From the NCBI GenBank assembly GCA_025363295.1, contig JANYEC010000048.1:1-50841 (forward strand): DNA of 50,841 bases. The letters are read 5' to 3'. Each line of letters starts with the position of its first letter. Position 1 is the stretch's first letter. This DNA comes from Akkermansiaceae bacterium (GTDB lineage Bacteria > Verrucomicrobiota > Verrucomicrobiia > Verrucomicrobiales > Akkermansiaceae). Below the pieces are notes generated by a model. The model saw only the letters and a list, made by a program, of their open reading frames with translations. It made no database searches and was not told the DNA's origin. Position numbers and translations under genes: made by a program. This document shows, in pieces, positions 33,513-42,409 of the stretch.

Positions 33513-35057
33513 TCAGCCACGCGGGCCGCGCAGTGGAATGGTTTGTACAGCACCCGTGGCCACCTCTTCAATGACCAATTGATTCGGCCTCACATCTGAA
33601 ACGATAAATTCCGTTCCGTCCGCAGCTTTGAAGCGCTGACCTTGGGATGCGACGTAGCGTTTACCCGTGGCCGAATCTTCCACCAAGGCCACTGGATCAT
33701 GTGCTTCGGCTGAAATTCCTGACGTCCACTCGCGGGTCGTCCCGGTTGCCGTGTCGCGCACATCCATTACGGAAATTTCCATCTTGCGCCCTTGGCTGAC
33801 CTTGCTGTCCTCCATTCGACGACGGACGCTAACGACTGATAGATGTGATCCAGGGATTGTTTCACCCGTCCGCACTTTCATCTGCTTTGGGGAAACGCCA
33901 GCGATGCTAACAGTCGCTGTATCGCCTTGCACGGATTGCACATTAATTGGCAGTTCACGCTCGCTGTAGTGGCGCATGATCAGAGGCGGCATCGCAAATG
34001 GTAAGCTAACACCCGCTGTAGAGTTGGCAACTACCTGAGCAGTGCCCGCTGGGGCAGGAAGATTCGCAACCGAAGTGCTAAGGGTTTCACCGTTGATTGA
34101 TCTCGAAATGTTGCGTTTAGGACTGATCCTCGACTGAGTATTGAAAATCGCAGGGCCTTTAGACTGAATGTTCTTACTGCCAGCTATCGGGCGACCTGCC
34201 TCCTTCGCTTCTGCGGCATCGACAAACGAGTCCATTTTTTCCGCAATTTTTTCCGGTGATTCAAGAACCAGTTCCTCAGGAAGAGGTTCGCGTAAAATGA
34301 TCGCCACGATGTCCTCATGGCCCGCTGCTTTCGCGATATCCGCGGCGGTCCTCCCATCGGGATCGGTGGTGTAGCGGCTGGCACCGAGATCGAGGAGAAG
34401 CTTAACCGCTTCTGTATTTCCATTTTCCGCAGCGATCATCAGCGGTGTGCGGCCATCCTCCATCCGGGCATAGACGGATGCTCCATAATTCGTTAAAGAG
34501 TCTATCACATCCGCCCGTCCTACTAGAGCTGCTAGAAGCAAGGCAGCGTCGAGATTCTCACGATTGTAAGAAGACAGTTCCGCCACCGATCCGCCGCTGC
34601 CTTCCCTAACGGCAAGCATCAGAGGGATGAAACCGTCCTTATCCTTCGCCCGTGGATCGGCTCCTTGGCGCAGGAGCCAGCGCACCATTCCCGTTTGATT
34701 CGCCATCACCGCAGCCATCAGCGGCGTGCGCTCGGCCCCGCCGCGAAGGTCCACCGACAAGCCTCGTTTGAGCAGAAAATCTGCGGAATTTTCCGCGCCA
34801 GCGGACGCCGCGATGTGCAGAGCGGAATCCCCATCGGGATTACGGGCATCCGGCTTGAAACCCGCGGCGATGAACTTTTTCAGCGCGGTTCCGTCATTCT
34901 CGCGGCTGGCGCGAAACCAATCCTCCTGCGTGAGCTTGTATCCAGCCTCGCCAAGATCGGATTTCACTGTTTCACCTCGTTTTTTACAGGACGCTGAAAA
35001 AGTGAGAGAAATGGCAACCCAAGCGAGGGCCGCGATGTTTTTCAAAAACCATTTCAT
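33513..35057 (-). CDS. Ankyrin-repeat lipoprotein
   Basis: A 514-residue protein with a lipoprotein signal (AALAWVAISLTFSASC, lipobox FSASC at about residues 20-24). Ankyrin repeats follow from about residue 45 to 255, for example DGDSALHIAASAGAENSADFL, TPLMAAVMANQTGMVRWLL, GRTPLMIAAENGNTEAVKLL and GRTAADIAKAAGHEDIVAII, about six units. The C-terminal 250 residues have no recognisable domain but contain two beta-rich segments with paired GKRYVASQGQRFK and TEFIVSDVRPNQLVI strands. Probably a periplasmic scaffold facing the outer membrane; partners unknown. A near-consensus promoter lies immediately upstream at 35065-35093. Confidence 0.85.
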   Translation of the reverse strand: MKWFLKNIAALAWVAISLTFSASCKKRGETVKSDLGEAGYKLTQEDWFRASRENDGTALKKFIAAGFKPDARNPDGDSALHIAASAGAENSADFLLKRGLSVDLRGGAERTPLMAAVMANQTGMVRWLLRQGADPRAKDKDGFIPLMLAVREGSGGSVAELSSYNRENLDAALLLAALVGRADVIDSLTNYGASVYARMEDGRTPLMIAAENGNTEAVKLLLDLGASRYTTDPDGRTAADIAKAAGHEDIVAIILREPLPEELVLESPEKIAEKMDSFVDAAEAKEAGRPIAGSKNIQSKGPAIFNTQSRISPKRNISRSINGETLSTSVANLPAPAGTAQVVANSTAGVSLPFAMPPLIMRHYSERELPINVQSVQGDTATVSIAGVSPKQMKVRTGETIPGSHLSVVSVRRRMEDSKVSQGRKMEISVMDVRDTATGTTREWTSGISAEAHDPVALVEDSATGKRYVASQGQRFKAADGTEFIVSDVRPNQLVIEEVATGAVQTIPLRGPRG

Positions 35058-35064
35058 AAGGACT

Positions 35065-35093
35065 ATAATACTTTGTATTTCTTAAGCATTCAA
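35065..35093 (-). promoter_or_regulatory. Candidate sigma-70-type promoter for the ankyrin lipoprotein
   Basis: On the minus strand TTGAAT (35093-35088) and TATTAT (35070-35065) are separated by exactly 17 bases. The -10 box ends seven bases before the ATG at 35057, so the transcript would be almost leaderless. The -35 overlaps the 3' end of trmO. Confidence 0.5.
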
Positions 35094-35792
35094 CCCTGAA
35101 CCTTCGGCTTTCTCGATTCGCAAGATCCGGCAAATCCCACCGCTAACGGTGAAGCGAACATTGCAGCCACAGAGCGAGGCTCCAAATTCCCTGGCAGCAT
35201 CCGCCATCTGCGTCGCCGGGCGCGGATCAAGTGAAAGCACCTCACGCAGCACTCCCCTTGCCCGCTCGGAAAGATTTTGAAAATCCGCGGCCGCCGCGTC
35301 GTCCACCTCTACCGGCAGTCGCGAGATTTCATCTCGGGCGAATCCAGCGGTCGCGCTTGGCAACGCTTCGGCATAAGGCAAATACGGTTTCACATCATAA
35401 ACGGGCGTGCCATCTAACAAGTCCAGCCCGCCAAGCAAGAGCACCGGAGCGTCTGGGGAGGTTAGATCGACACCCTCCAGTTTTACTAACGAAAGCCCAA
35501 GCCCGTTAGGCCTGAAAGTGGAGCGACTGGCGAAAACCCCCACCCGCTGGTTCCCCCCCAGCCGTGGGGGACGCACGGTGGGCTTCCATCCTTGATCCGC
35601 AGTTTCGTGAAATCCGAAGATCAGCCAAACATGAGAAAAACCCTCTAGACTACGAACCGCCTCAGGACTTCGATAGGCGTCGCAAAAGACCAGTTGCCCC
35701 CACGCGCTCGGACACAGTCCAGGTTGTCGGGGAATGCCAAACTTTTCCCCGAAACACGAGCGAACGGTGCCGATAGGATCGAGTGCTATCAT
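35082..35792 (-). CDS. trmO: tRNA (N6-threonylcarbamoyladenosine(37)-N6)-methyltransferase
   Basis: A 236-residue TsaA/YaeB-family enzyme that methylates t6A37 to m6t6A using S-adenosylmethionine. Family motifs are IALDPIGTVRSCFGEKFGIPRQ near the start, LEGFSHVWLIFGFHE, the SAM-pocket stretch VGVFASRSTFRPNGLGLSL, and DLLDGTPVYDVKPYLPYAEA. The C-terminal extension after residue 150 is typical for the longer bacterial form. It acts on the same nucleoside as TcdA (12946-13758), although the two products are alternatives. It overlaps none of its neighbours, with 24 bases to the ankyrin gene downstream. Confidence 0.92.
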   Translation of the reverse strand: MIALDPIGTVRSCFGEKFGIPRQPGLCPSAWGQLVFCDAYRSPEAVRSLEGFSHVWLIFGFHETADQGWKPTVRPPRLGGNQRVGVFASRSTFRPNGLGLSLVKLEGVDLTSPDAPVLLLGGLDLLDGTPVYDVKPYLPYAEALPSATAGFARDEISRLPVEVDDAAAADFQNLSERARGVLREVLSLDPRPATQMADAAREFGASLCGCNVRFTVSGGICRILRIEKAEGSGLNA

Positions 35793-35870
35793 CTCAAACG
35801 ATCATCATAACACGCATGTTAACTCAAGCGGAACCAAGCCCGCAAAGGCTTGACCCTGTATCACAGCCTA

Positions 35871-38120
35871 TCAGCGGGTTTTGAAATGAATGCTCGTCCG
35901 CAGCACGGTGCCTTCGCGGCGGCTGTGAACGGTGAGCCGATCCAGATCGTCCAGCGTTTTGATGGCCGCTAGGGCGTTCTTCCTTTGCGCTGGGGTGAAC
36001 GCCACGCCCATCAGCGCCTCGGCATTTTCATCTGCGATTTTGTAGGTTTCATCGGCGTAGGTTTCGAGCGCCTTGAAATTCATGCTCAGCCAAAATCCAT
36101 CGCGAGTCTCGCCGCCAGTAGTGGCCTTTGCAATGAGATCGAGTGCCTGATTTTTTGAGGTGGATGCGGCGAACCATTGGTCACCCACCGTGACGGAAGG
36201 TAGGAAGTCATCATTGAAAAATGGCAAGGGGAAGAACCAAGTCGTTAGGCCATTTTTCTCGGAGCTGAGAGGTTTTTGCATGGGGATTTCTTTCCCAACC
36301 ATTTCGCTCACTTTGGCGAGAATACGAGTCGTGCCCGAGTTCATCTTATCCCAAGAAGCCGCTAGCTTCGCTCGGTCGGCGACGGGGCGAAGGATCGAAA
36401 TGCGAGGCACTTTCGCTTTGTCCACAACCGCTTGCGGGATGCCGGGGACTGCGGGAGCAGAGCCTTTGAGATCAATCAACAAAGCTCTTTCACCGCCGAA
36501 GCTTTTGCCGAAATCGCTGTTGAAAGCACTCCAGAGATCCACTGCGTCGGTCCGGAAGTTACTATCAAACATCTTGGCCATTTCCTTGAATTTCGTCATC
36601 TCCTTGTTTTCCATCGGCACTTCGGAAACTTTCATCGCCATCGCATAAGCTGTTTCTATCAATGATTCGAAATAGGCGTTAGCCTTTTCATCGTAGGCGG
36701 CATCCACGGAAAAATCACTGAAAAGCACTGCATCCGGAGAGTCCGAGAGGTGGGCGAGTTTGTTAGTAGCTTTCCAATCGATCGCGCCACTATCCATTCC
36801 GCCGTAGGACTCGATTTTCAGACCTTCCTCGAAAAACGCGACAGTGCCGGAGGATTCGTTACTAACGAGCTTTCTCAGCGCGGATTCGCGTTCGGCGACG
36901 ATTTGCAGCATGGCTTCGAGATCACGGGTATCACCCAGTCCTTCCGATCCGGAAAGGCCATCACGCAGGCCGTTGGTCATATCTGCTAGACCCCCGATGG
37001 AAGCGTAAAGCGTGTCCCCTGCGGTTTTCTGACCATAGACAAGCGCGGCAAGATCCTTGTTAGTATAGGTATCAGTAAAAGCTAAAGCATCGCCAGCGAC
37101 CAGCGAATGTGCGGAATCACTGGCGAAATTAAGATCATCCAGTGAGCTGCCTATGAACATAACCGCATAGTCCCCGATGGTGCCACTGAGGATCACAATA
37201 TCTTTCTTCGCGAGGGCGGCGAGCAATTGATCCACCGTGGCGGTCCCCATGGACTTATCCATATCATCCCGTGCGGCAGCCATATTCGCGGAAATTTTCG
37301 CGCCCGAGATCTTGAACCCTTCAAATTTTTGACCCGCTTTTTCTACATCCACTGGAGTGACCATTTCGCCTAACATTCCAAGATTGGCGATCAGTCCCGA
37401 AAGCTGTTGGAGAGCCTCCGCGCGACGGGACTCCTTTGCACGGAAGGCAAAATACATAGGGGGCACTTTGGCTTTTTCTAACAATTCGATTCCGGATTCT
37501 GGGTCCTTGAGCATGTCCGTAGCGAGTTCCTCCCCATAACCACCGGTGAAGGCATTGCCGATGTCCTTCGCGTCGCCATTTTTAGCAGCAGCAACGAATG
37601 CCTTGGCGATGCCGCGGAATTGGAAATAGCTCATGCGGCGATTCAGTGTGAGTAAATTCCCCACTTGCTCGCTAGCAGATTTTCCCAACGCCAATGAAAA
37701 TTCGGTGCCAAACAGCATCGCTGGGCCTACAGGCTCGTCGGCAGGAGCATCCGGTTTCTTGGCTTCATCGATTTTAGGCGCGGCATTGTCATCGTCGAGA
37801 TCCACCATCCCGCCACCCATTTGTGATTCGACGAGTTTCCAGAGCTTGGAGGATTTCACACACTCAGCGGACTTCGTGCCGTTGTAAAATGAAATCACGG
37901 TCTCAGTATCCTGCGGCAAGTACTTCGCAAAGCCTAGTTTCGCCGCACGCTCTTCAACACTGACGGCTGGCGCTTTCGGTGCGACGGCGGGCGCAGGCTT
38001 CCCAGGCACCTCGGAAACAACTGCGGGCGCGGGCGGCGCTTTCACCTCTTCCTTTTTGTTACATGCCCCGAGGCCCAACGCCAAAACAGGGATCACCAGC
38101 AAAATTTCTCGATTTTTCAT
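35871..38120 (-). CDS. Large lipoprotein of unknown function
   Basis: A 749-residue protein with a lipoprotein signal (ILLVIPVLALGLGAC, lipobox LGAC) followed by a Pro/Ala-rich tether at about residues 25-55, which would let the domain reach into the periplasm. The rest is a mixed alpha/beta protein without a motif I recognise. Segments such as FAKYLPQDTETVISFYNG and a repeated layout of about 300 residues (GTEFSLALGKSASEQVG, GQKTAGDTLYASIGG, GDQWFAASTSKNQALDLI) resemble proteins built of duplicated units that begin with a phrase like LPxDT. An Asp-rich stretch lies at about 105-130. No function is proposed. Divergent from the polyprenyl synthase gene. Confidence 0.7.
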   Translation of the reverse strand: MKNREILLVIPVLALGLGACNKKEEVKAPPAPAVVSEVPGKPAPAVAPKAPAVSVEERAAKLGFAKYLPQDTETVISFYNGTKSAECVKSSKLWKLVESQMGGGMVDLDDDNAAPKIDEAKKPDAPADEPVGPAMLFGTEFSLALGKSASEQVGNLLTLNRRMSYFQFRGIAKAFVAAAKNGDAKDIGNAFTGGYGEELATDMLKDPESGIELLEKAKVPPMYFAFRAKESRRAEALQQLSGLIANLGMLGEMVTPVDVEKAGQKFEGFKISGAKISANMAAARDDMDKSMGTATVDQLLAALAKKDIVILSGTIGDYAVMFIGSSLDDLNFASDSAHSLVAGDALAFTDTYTNKDLAALVYGQKTAGDTLYASIGGLADMTNGLRDGLSGSEGLGDTRDLEAMLQIVAERESALRKLVSNESSGTVAFFEEGLKIESYGGMDSGAIDWKATNKLAHLSDSPDAVLFSDFSVDAAYDEKANAYFESLIETAYAMAMKVSEVPMENKEMTKFKEMAKMFDSNFRTDAVDLWSAFNSDFGKSFGGERALLIDLKGSAPAVPGIPQAVVDKAKVPRISILRPVADRAKLAASWDKMNSGTTRILAKVSEMVGKEIPMQKPLSSEKNGLTTWFFPLPFFNDDFLPSVTVGDQWFAASTSKNQALDLIAKATTGGETRDGFWLSMNFKALETYADETYKIADENAEALMGVAFTPAQRKNALAAIKTLDDLDRLTVHSRREGTVLRTSIHFKTR

Positions 38121-38227
38121 AGATGCCAGAAAATAGAATCACGCGATGGCCGCTAGCAAGCAGATAGGCCCGATTTCGACAAACTTTCAAATTCGAACCA
38201 TATCCGGGTTGCGGGAAAGGCCAGTCT

Positions 38228-39262
38228 ATGACTCTTTACACCAGCCCCACGATCATGGCAGCCCACACCACTCAGTCACCCCGCAACGATCTTTTCCCTT
38301 TCGAACTCGTCCGCCCTGAGTTGGAGCGGGTGGAAATCGCCATCCGAGAGCAAGTCCGCGGCTTCGATCCCGCCGTCGAGCCCTATGTCTCCTACATTTG
38401 TAATACGTCTGGAAAACGCATTCGCCCGGCACTCGCCATCTTGATTGGCGGAGCTGCTGGTGGAGCGACGGAGGAACATTTGAAACTCGGGGTCATTCTC
38501 GAGCTGATTCACATGGCCACACTTGTCCATGATGACATCATGGACGGGGCAAACACCCGCCGCATGGTTCCCACCGCCAATGCAAAATGGGGCAATGCAC
38601 TCTCCGTTCTGCTAGGCGACGCACTCTTCTCCCACGCTCTAACACTTGCCACTGATTTCAACAGCATCGATATTTGTCGCAAGGTGGGAAAAGCCGCACG
38701 CGAAGTCTGCCAAGGCGAAATCATTCAAACGCAGCGTCGTTTCGATCTCACCTTCACCAAGGCGGATTACTTCCGGGTGATCGAAATGAAAACCGGCGCA
38801 CTCTTTGCCGCCGCTACAGGACTGGCAGGAAATCTCTCAGAATTGGGTTCGGCGAATGAAGCACGCCTTGCCAGCTACGGAATGAAACTCGGCACAGCCT
38901 ATCAGATTTACGATGACTGCCTCGATCTTGTCGGATCCGAAGAAGTGGTTGGGAAAACTCTCCGCACCGATCTCATCAAGGGCAAGCTCACCCTACCGAT
39001 TCTTAATCTGCTAGAAACCGCCTCCGAGAGCCAGCGCATCAAGCTCAACAAGCGCATCCTCGATCAGGAACCACTCGACTTGCCGGTCCTGCTAGGCATC
39101 GCCGAATACGAGGGAGCCATCGAAAGCGCCGTGGACACCGCACTCGCCCTGCTCGCAGAAAGCCGCGAGGACCTCGTTCCCCTTGGAGAATCTATCCACT
39201 CAGACGCCCTCGCTCAAATCACCTGGTTCCTCGCGGGCTTGCTAGAAAAATGCAGGCGCTAA
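38228..39262 (+). CDS. All-trans polyprenyl diphosphate synthase
   Basis: A 344-residue trans-prenyltransferase that builds the isoprenoid tail of respiratory quinones or related lipids from isopentenyl diphosphate. The first Asp-rich motif is HDDIMDGANTRR (about residue 98), and the second is YQIYDDCLDLVG, followed by GKTLRTDLIKGKLTLPIL. Between them are GDALFSHALTLA and VIEMKTGALFAAATGL. The class resembles octaprenyl/heptaprenyl synthases by length and motif spacing. Two ATG codons are possible (38228 or 38255); neither has a strong ribosome binding site. It is 39 bases upstream of ndh and probably cotranscribed with it. Confidence 0.92.
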   Translation: MTLYTSPTIMAAHTTQSPRNDLFPFELVRPELERVEIAIREQVRGFDPAVEPYVSYICNTSGKRIRPALAILIGGAAGGATEEHLKLGVILELIHMATLVHDDIMDGANTRRMVPTANAKWGNALSVLLGDALFSHALTLATDFNSIDICRKVGKAAREVCQGEIIQTQRRFDLTFTKADYFRVIEMKTGALFAAATGLAGNLSELGSANEARLASYGMKLGTAYQIYDDCLDLVGSEEVVGKTLRTDLIKGKLTLPILNLLETASESQRIKLNKRILDQEPLDLPVLLGIAEYEGAIESAVDTALALLAESREDLVPLGESIHSDALAQITWFLAGLLEKCRR

Positions 39263-39301
39263 ATATAAGTCTGATATAACTTATAAGACCTATCCCTTCC
39301 C

Positions 39302-40588
39302 ATGCCCTCCCCACGCAAAATTCTCATCATTGGCGGCGGGTTCGCCGGACTCGAATGCGCCCAAAAACTTGCTAATGACGAGCGCTTCGAGATCACCTTG
39401 GTAGATCGCACGAACCACCATCTTTTCCAGCCACTTCTCTATCAAGTCGCATCCGCCTCACTCGCCGCACCAGACATCGCTCGCTCCATCCGCCAGATCC
39501 TCGCCGATGCGAAAAATATCACGGTTCTGATGGACGAAATTTCCTCGATCGATCCTGCGGCAAACACCGCGACGGGCGGCTCCGGATCCGTCTATTGCTA
39601 TGACACCTTGCTGCTAGCAGCCGGCGCCCGCACTGGTTATTTCGGGCACGATGAATGGGCAAAAAATAGTCTCGGCCTCAAGTCCCTCGCCGATGCCCAA
39701 AACATCCGCCGCACCGTTTTATCCAATCTCGAACTCGCCGAACTCACCACCGACGAGACAGATCGCACCCGCCTCATGACCATCGCCATCGTCGGCGGTG
39801 GGCCCACCGGGGTCGAGCTCGCAGGCGCATTTGCAGATCTCGTTCACCGTTCGCTGAAATCAAATTTTCGCAACATTGATACTGCCAAACTCCGCATCAT
39901 TCTCATCGAGGGTTCCGAACTCATCCTCGAAGCCTTTGATCCCGACCAAAGCCTCTACACTCGCAAGCGTCTTGAAAAAATCGGCGTAGAGGTGCGGAAT
40001 AATACCCGCGTCATCGATGTTAGGCCCGGCGCTCTCGATTTCAAAGATGGCACGACGCTCCAAGCTGCCGCCATTATTTGGGCCGCCGGCGTCGCCTCCA
40101 GTCCACTCACCGCTTCGCTCGGCGTACCGCTTGATCGCGGCGGACGCGTGACGCCGCTGCCCGATCTATCAGTGCCTGGGCATCCAAATATTTTTGTCGC
40201 CGGAGACCTTGTTAGCATCAAGGACAGCGAAGACAAGATCGTCCCGGGCGTCGCTCCGGCAGCCTCGCAAATGGGTGGGCACATCGCGAAAATCCTCAAA
40301 GCCGAGGCCGCTGGTGACCAAACCCCACGCCCATCCTTCTGCTATTTTGACAAAGGAATGATGGCCATCATCGGAAAAAACTACGCCGTCGTGAAGACAG
40401 ACAGTTTCCGGCTGCAAGGCTTCATCGCTTGGCTTGCTTGGCTGTTCGTTCACATCATGTTTCTCATCGGCTTCCGAAACAAAATTTCAGTCCTGATAGG
40501 CTGGGCCTACGCGTATCTCGTCAACACTCCGGAGGCTCGCATCATTATCTATTCGCCCACCACGGCGGCACCCGGAAAGAAAACCTAA
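39302..40588 (+). CDS. ndh: Type II NADH:quinone dehydrogenase
   Basis: A 428-residue flavoprotein that oxidises NADH and reduces quinone at the inner face of the membrane without pumping protons. The FAD-binding motif KILIIGGGFAGLECAQKL is at residues about 5-22, and the NADH-binding motif IAIVGGGPTGVELAGAFADL is at about 160-180. The VDRTNHHLFQPLLYQVAS segment and FVAGDLVSI are also conserved. The C-terminal region LAWLFVHIMFLIGFRNKISV is hydrophobic and suits membrane attachment. Pairing with a polyprenyl synthase fits a quinone theme. The stop overlaps the convergent kinase gene stop, with the TAA and TAG sharing bases in CTAA at 40585-40588. Confidence 0.93.
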   Translation: MPSPRKILIIGGGFAGLECAQKLANDERFEITLVDRTNHHLFQPLLYQVASASLAAPDIARSIRQILADAKNITVLMDEISSIDPAANTATGGSGSVYCYDTLLLAAGARTGYFGHDEWAKNSLGLKSLADAQNIRRTVLSNLELAELTTDETDRTRLMTIAIVGGGPTGVELAGAFADLVHRSLKSNFRNIDTAKLRIILIEGSELILEAFDPDQSLYTRKRLEKIGVEVRNNTRVIDVRPGALDFKDGTTLQAAAIIWAAGVASSPLTASLGVPLDRGGRVTPLPDLSVPGHPNIFVAGDLVSIKDSEDKIVPGVAPAASQMGGHIAKILKAEAAGDQTPRPSFCYFDKGMMAIIGKNYAVVKTDSFRLQGFIAWLAWLFVHIMFLIGFRNKISVLIGWAYAYLVNTPEARIIIYSPTTAAPGKKT

Positions 40589-41667
40589 TCGGTTAGGCTC
40601 GCTTCAATCGGTAAACAAACGGTTGCATGAGTGAGCTCTCCCGATTTCGAGGAAATTTCGATAGAACCATGGTGGGCATGTGCAATCCACTGGGCAATAC
40701 ATAAGCCAAGTCCGCAGCCGTCAATGGCACTGTTATGACTGGCATCGCCTCGGAAAAACCGGTCAAAGACTTGTGGTAAAACATCAGGTATAATGCCCGC
40801 ACCGGTATTACTAATCCGCAGCACCGCCGTCTCCCCCTCACGCCGCAAGGATAGCTCCACGGCGCCGTCGCTGTCGTTATATTTAATGGCGTTGTCGGCG
40901 AGATTGAGCAGCAATTGCCGCAGCCGATGCCTGCTGCCTCGCAGGGTGATGGCGTCACATTCATTGAGTGTGACGGAAATGTTCGCAGGCTTCGCGAGAA
41001 ATTGCGCATCGGCATAAACGTCTCGCACCAGTTCATCAAGCGCAAGGGATTCGAAACCCAGCGCGACTTGCCCGGCGTCCGCTTTCGTTAGCAGTGTGAG
41101 GCCGTCTACGATTTTTGTGAGTCGCTGGATTTCGTCGAGCTGGCTAACAAGACGCTCTCGCTGGAGTGCGTGCGTGGATTCGTCGCGCAGCGCAGTCTCG
41201 ATCTCGCCATGCAAGACAGTCAGTGGCGTTTTCAACTCGTGCGAGGCATGCAACGTGAACTCGCGGATATGCTTAAACGAACCATCGAGCCGGGAGGTCA
41301 TTGCATTGAAAACCTCGGTGAGCCGATCCAATTCATCGCCGTTGCCAGAGCGCGGAAGTTTTTGGGCAAGATTGCCCTCGTGAATTTTCCCCGCTGCCAC
41401 CGTGAGTTGGTTCACGGGTGTTAGAGCACGGCGCATCAGCCACCAGCCGCCACCGAGGGCGATCAACGCGGGTGGCACGCCACACCAAAACAGAATCCGC
41501 AAGACTTCATGAAAATCGTTCGCGTCAGACTCGCCGGTGGGCTCACCCACAGAATTGGCCGGCTGGGGATTAGGGGCGAATTCATGATAGGTCAGCATGC
41601 TCATCGCCAAGAGTGAGACAAACATGGTCGCAGCATACCACATTGTTAGACGAGTGCGAATGGTCAT
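40585..41667 (-). CDS. Sensor histidine kinase (CusS/OmpR-partner type)
   Basis: A 360-residue inner-membrane kinase. TM1 is at about 11-27, followed by a short periplasmic loop of about 30 residues, TM2 at about 59-79 and a HAMP linker at about 80-132. The phosphoacceptor His143 lies in HASHELKTPLTVLHGEIE. The ATP-binding domain has LLLNLADNAIKYN (N box), NTGAGIIPDVLP (G1) and GCGLGLCIAQWIAHAHHG (G2). The small periplasmic loop suggests sensing at or near the membrane. It overlaps the regulator gene by four bases (ATGA), so translation is coupled. Probably works with the regulator and the PepSY protein upstream on the same strand. Confidence 0.93.
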   Translation of the reverse strand: MTIRTRLTMWYAATMFVSLLAMSMLTYHEFAPNPQPANSVGEPTGESDANDFHEVLRILFWCGVPPALIALGGGWWLMRRALTPVNQLTVAAGKIHEGNLAQKLPRSGNGDELDRLTEVFNAMTSRLDGSFKHIREFTLHASHELKTPLTVLHGEIETALRDESTHALQRERLVSQLDEIQRLTKIVDGLTLLTKADAGQVALGFESLALDELVRDVYADAQFLAKPANISVTLNECDAITLRGSRHRLRQLLLNLADNAIKYNDSDGAVELSLRREGETAVLRISNTGAGIIPDVLPQVFDRFFRGDASHNSAIDGCGLGLCIAQWIAHAHHGSIEISSKSGELTHATVCLPIEASLTD

Positions 41668-42338
41668 GGCGTTCCCTTCAAGACGTAGCCGATGCCACGC
41701 ACGGTGTGCAACAGCTTGGGCTCGCGGCTATCATCAATCTTCTCGCGGAGGCGTTTGATGTAAACATCCACTAGGTTAGTTCCAGGATCGAAATCGTAGT
41801 CCCAAACTTTTTCAATGATACTCATGCGGCCGCAAATTTGACCGGTCGAGCGCATGAGAAATTCCAGTAACCGATATTCTCGGGCAGTAAGATCGAACGT
41901 TTTACCACCACGCTCGGCGCGGCGTGAAACGGTGTCTAACGTGAGATCAGCCACTCGCAAGACGGTAGATTTGTTTTCACCAGCGCGCCGACCGAGCGCC
42001 CGGACACGAGCGACGAGTTCGGCGATGACGAAGGGTTTAGGCAGGTAATCATCCGCACCCGCGTTGAGGCCTTCGACGCGTTCATTCACCGCGCCGCGTG
42101 CAGATAGCAGCAACACCGGCGTCTTGTCTCCTCTCTCGCGGAGTTGGCGCAGGACGCTCAAGCCATCCGGGCCTGGTAGCATAATATCCATGACGATGCC
42201 ATCAAAAGGCGTCGCTCGCGCCGCGGCGAGCGCATCCCCACCATCGCCACAGACGTCCACCGCGAAGCCTTCTGCCTGCAAGGCCTTGCGAATGAACGAG
42301 GCGGTTTTCTTTTCGTCTTCAACAACGAGCACACGCAT
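41664..42338 (-). CDS. Two-component response regulator, OmpR/PhoB family
   Basis: A 224-residue transcriptional regulator. The receiver domain (about 1-115) has the acidic pair VEDE (7-10), the phosphorylated Asp51 in IVMDIMLPGPDG, Ser/Thr-type position in LLLSARGA, and Lys101 in YLPKPF. The winged-helix domain follows from about 128, with DLTAREYRLLEFLMRSTGQ and the recognition part VDVYIKRLREKIDD ending in RGIGYVLKG. Operon with the kinase (ATGA overlap) and 71 bases downstream of the PepSY gene. Likely targets are its own operon and the adjacent efflux genes; a dyad at 42995-43052 is a candidate site. Confidence 0.93.
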   Translation of the reverse strand: MRVLVVEDEKKTASFIRKALQAEGFAVDVCGDGGDALAAARATPFDGIVMDIMLPGPDGLSVLRQLRERGDKTPVLLLSARGAVNERVEGLNAGADDYLPKPFVIAELVARVRALGRRAGENKSTVLRVADLTLDTVSRRAERGGKTFDLTAREYRLLEFLMRSTGQICGRMSIIEKVWDYDFDPGTNLVDVYIKRLREKIDDSREPKLLHTVRGIGYVLKGTP

Positions 42339-42409
42339 AAATGAGTTTTAGTGGAAACGATGCCGCCTGCCAGCAAAACCGTACAGCGACGTATAGCGCA
42401 CGCAGTTGC

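Noticed and set aside
40593..41045. A minus-strand frame inside the kinase gene
   Set aside because: It reads the same strand in another frame across the ATPase domain and shows no independent protein signal.
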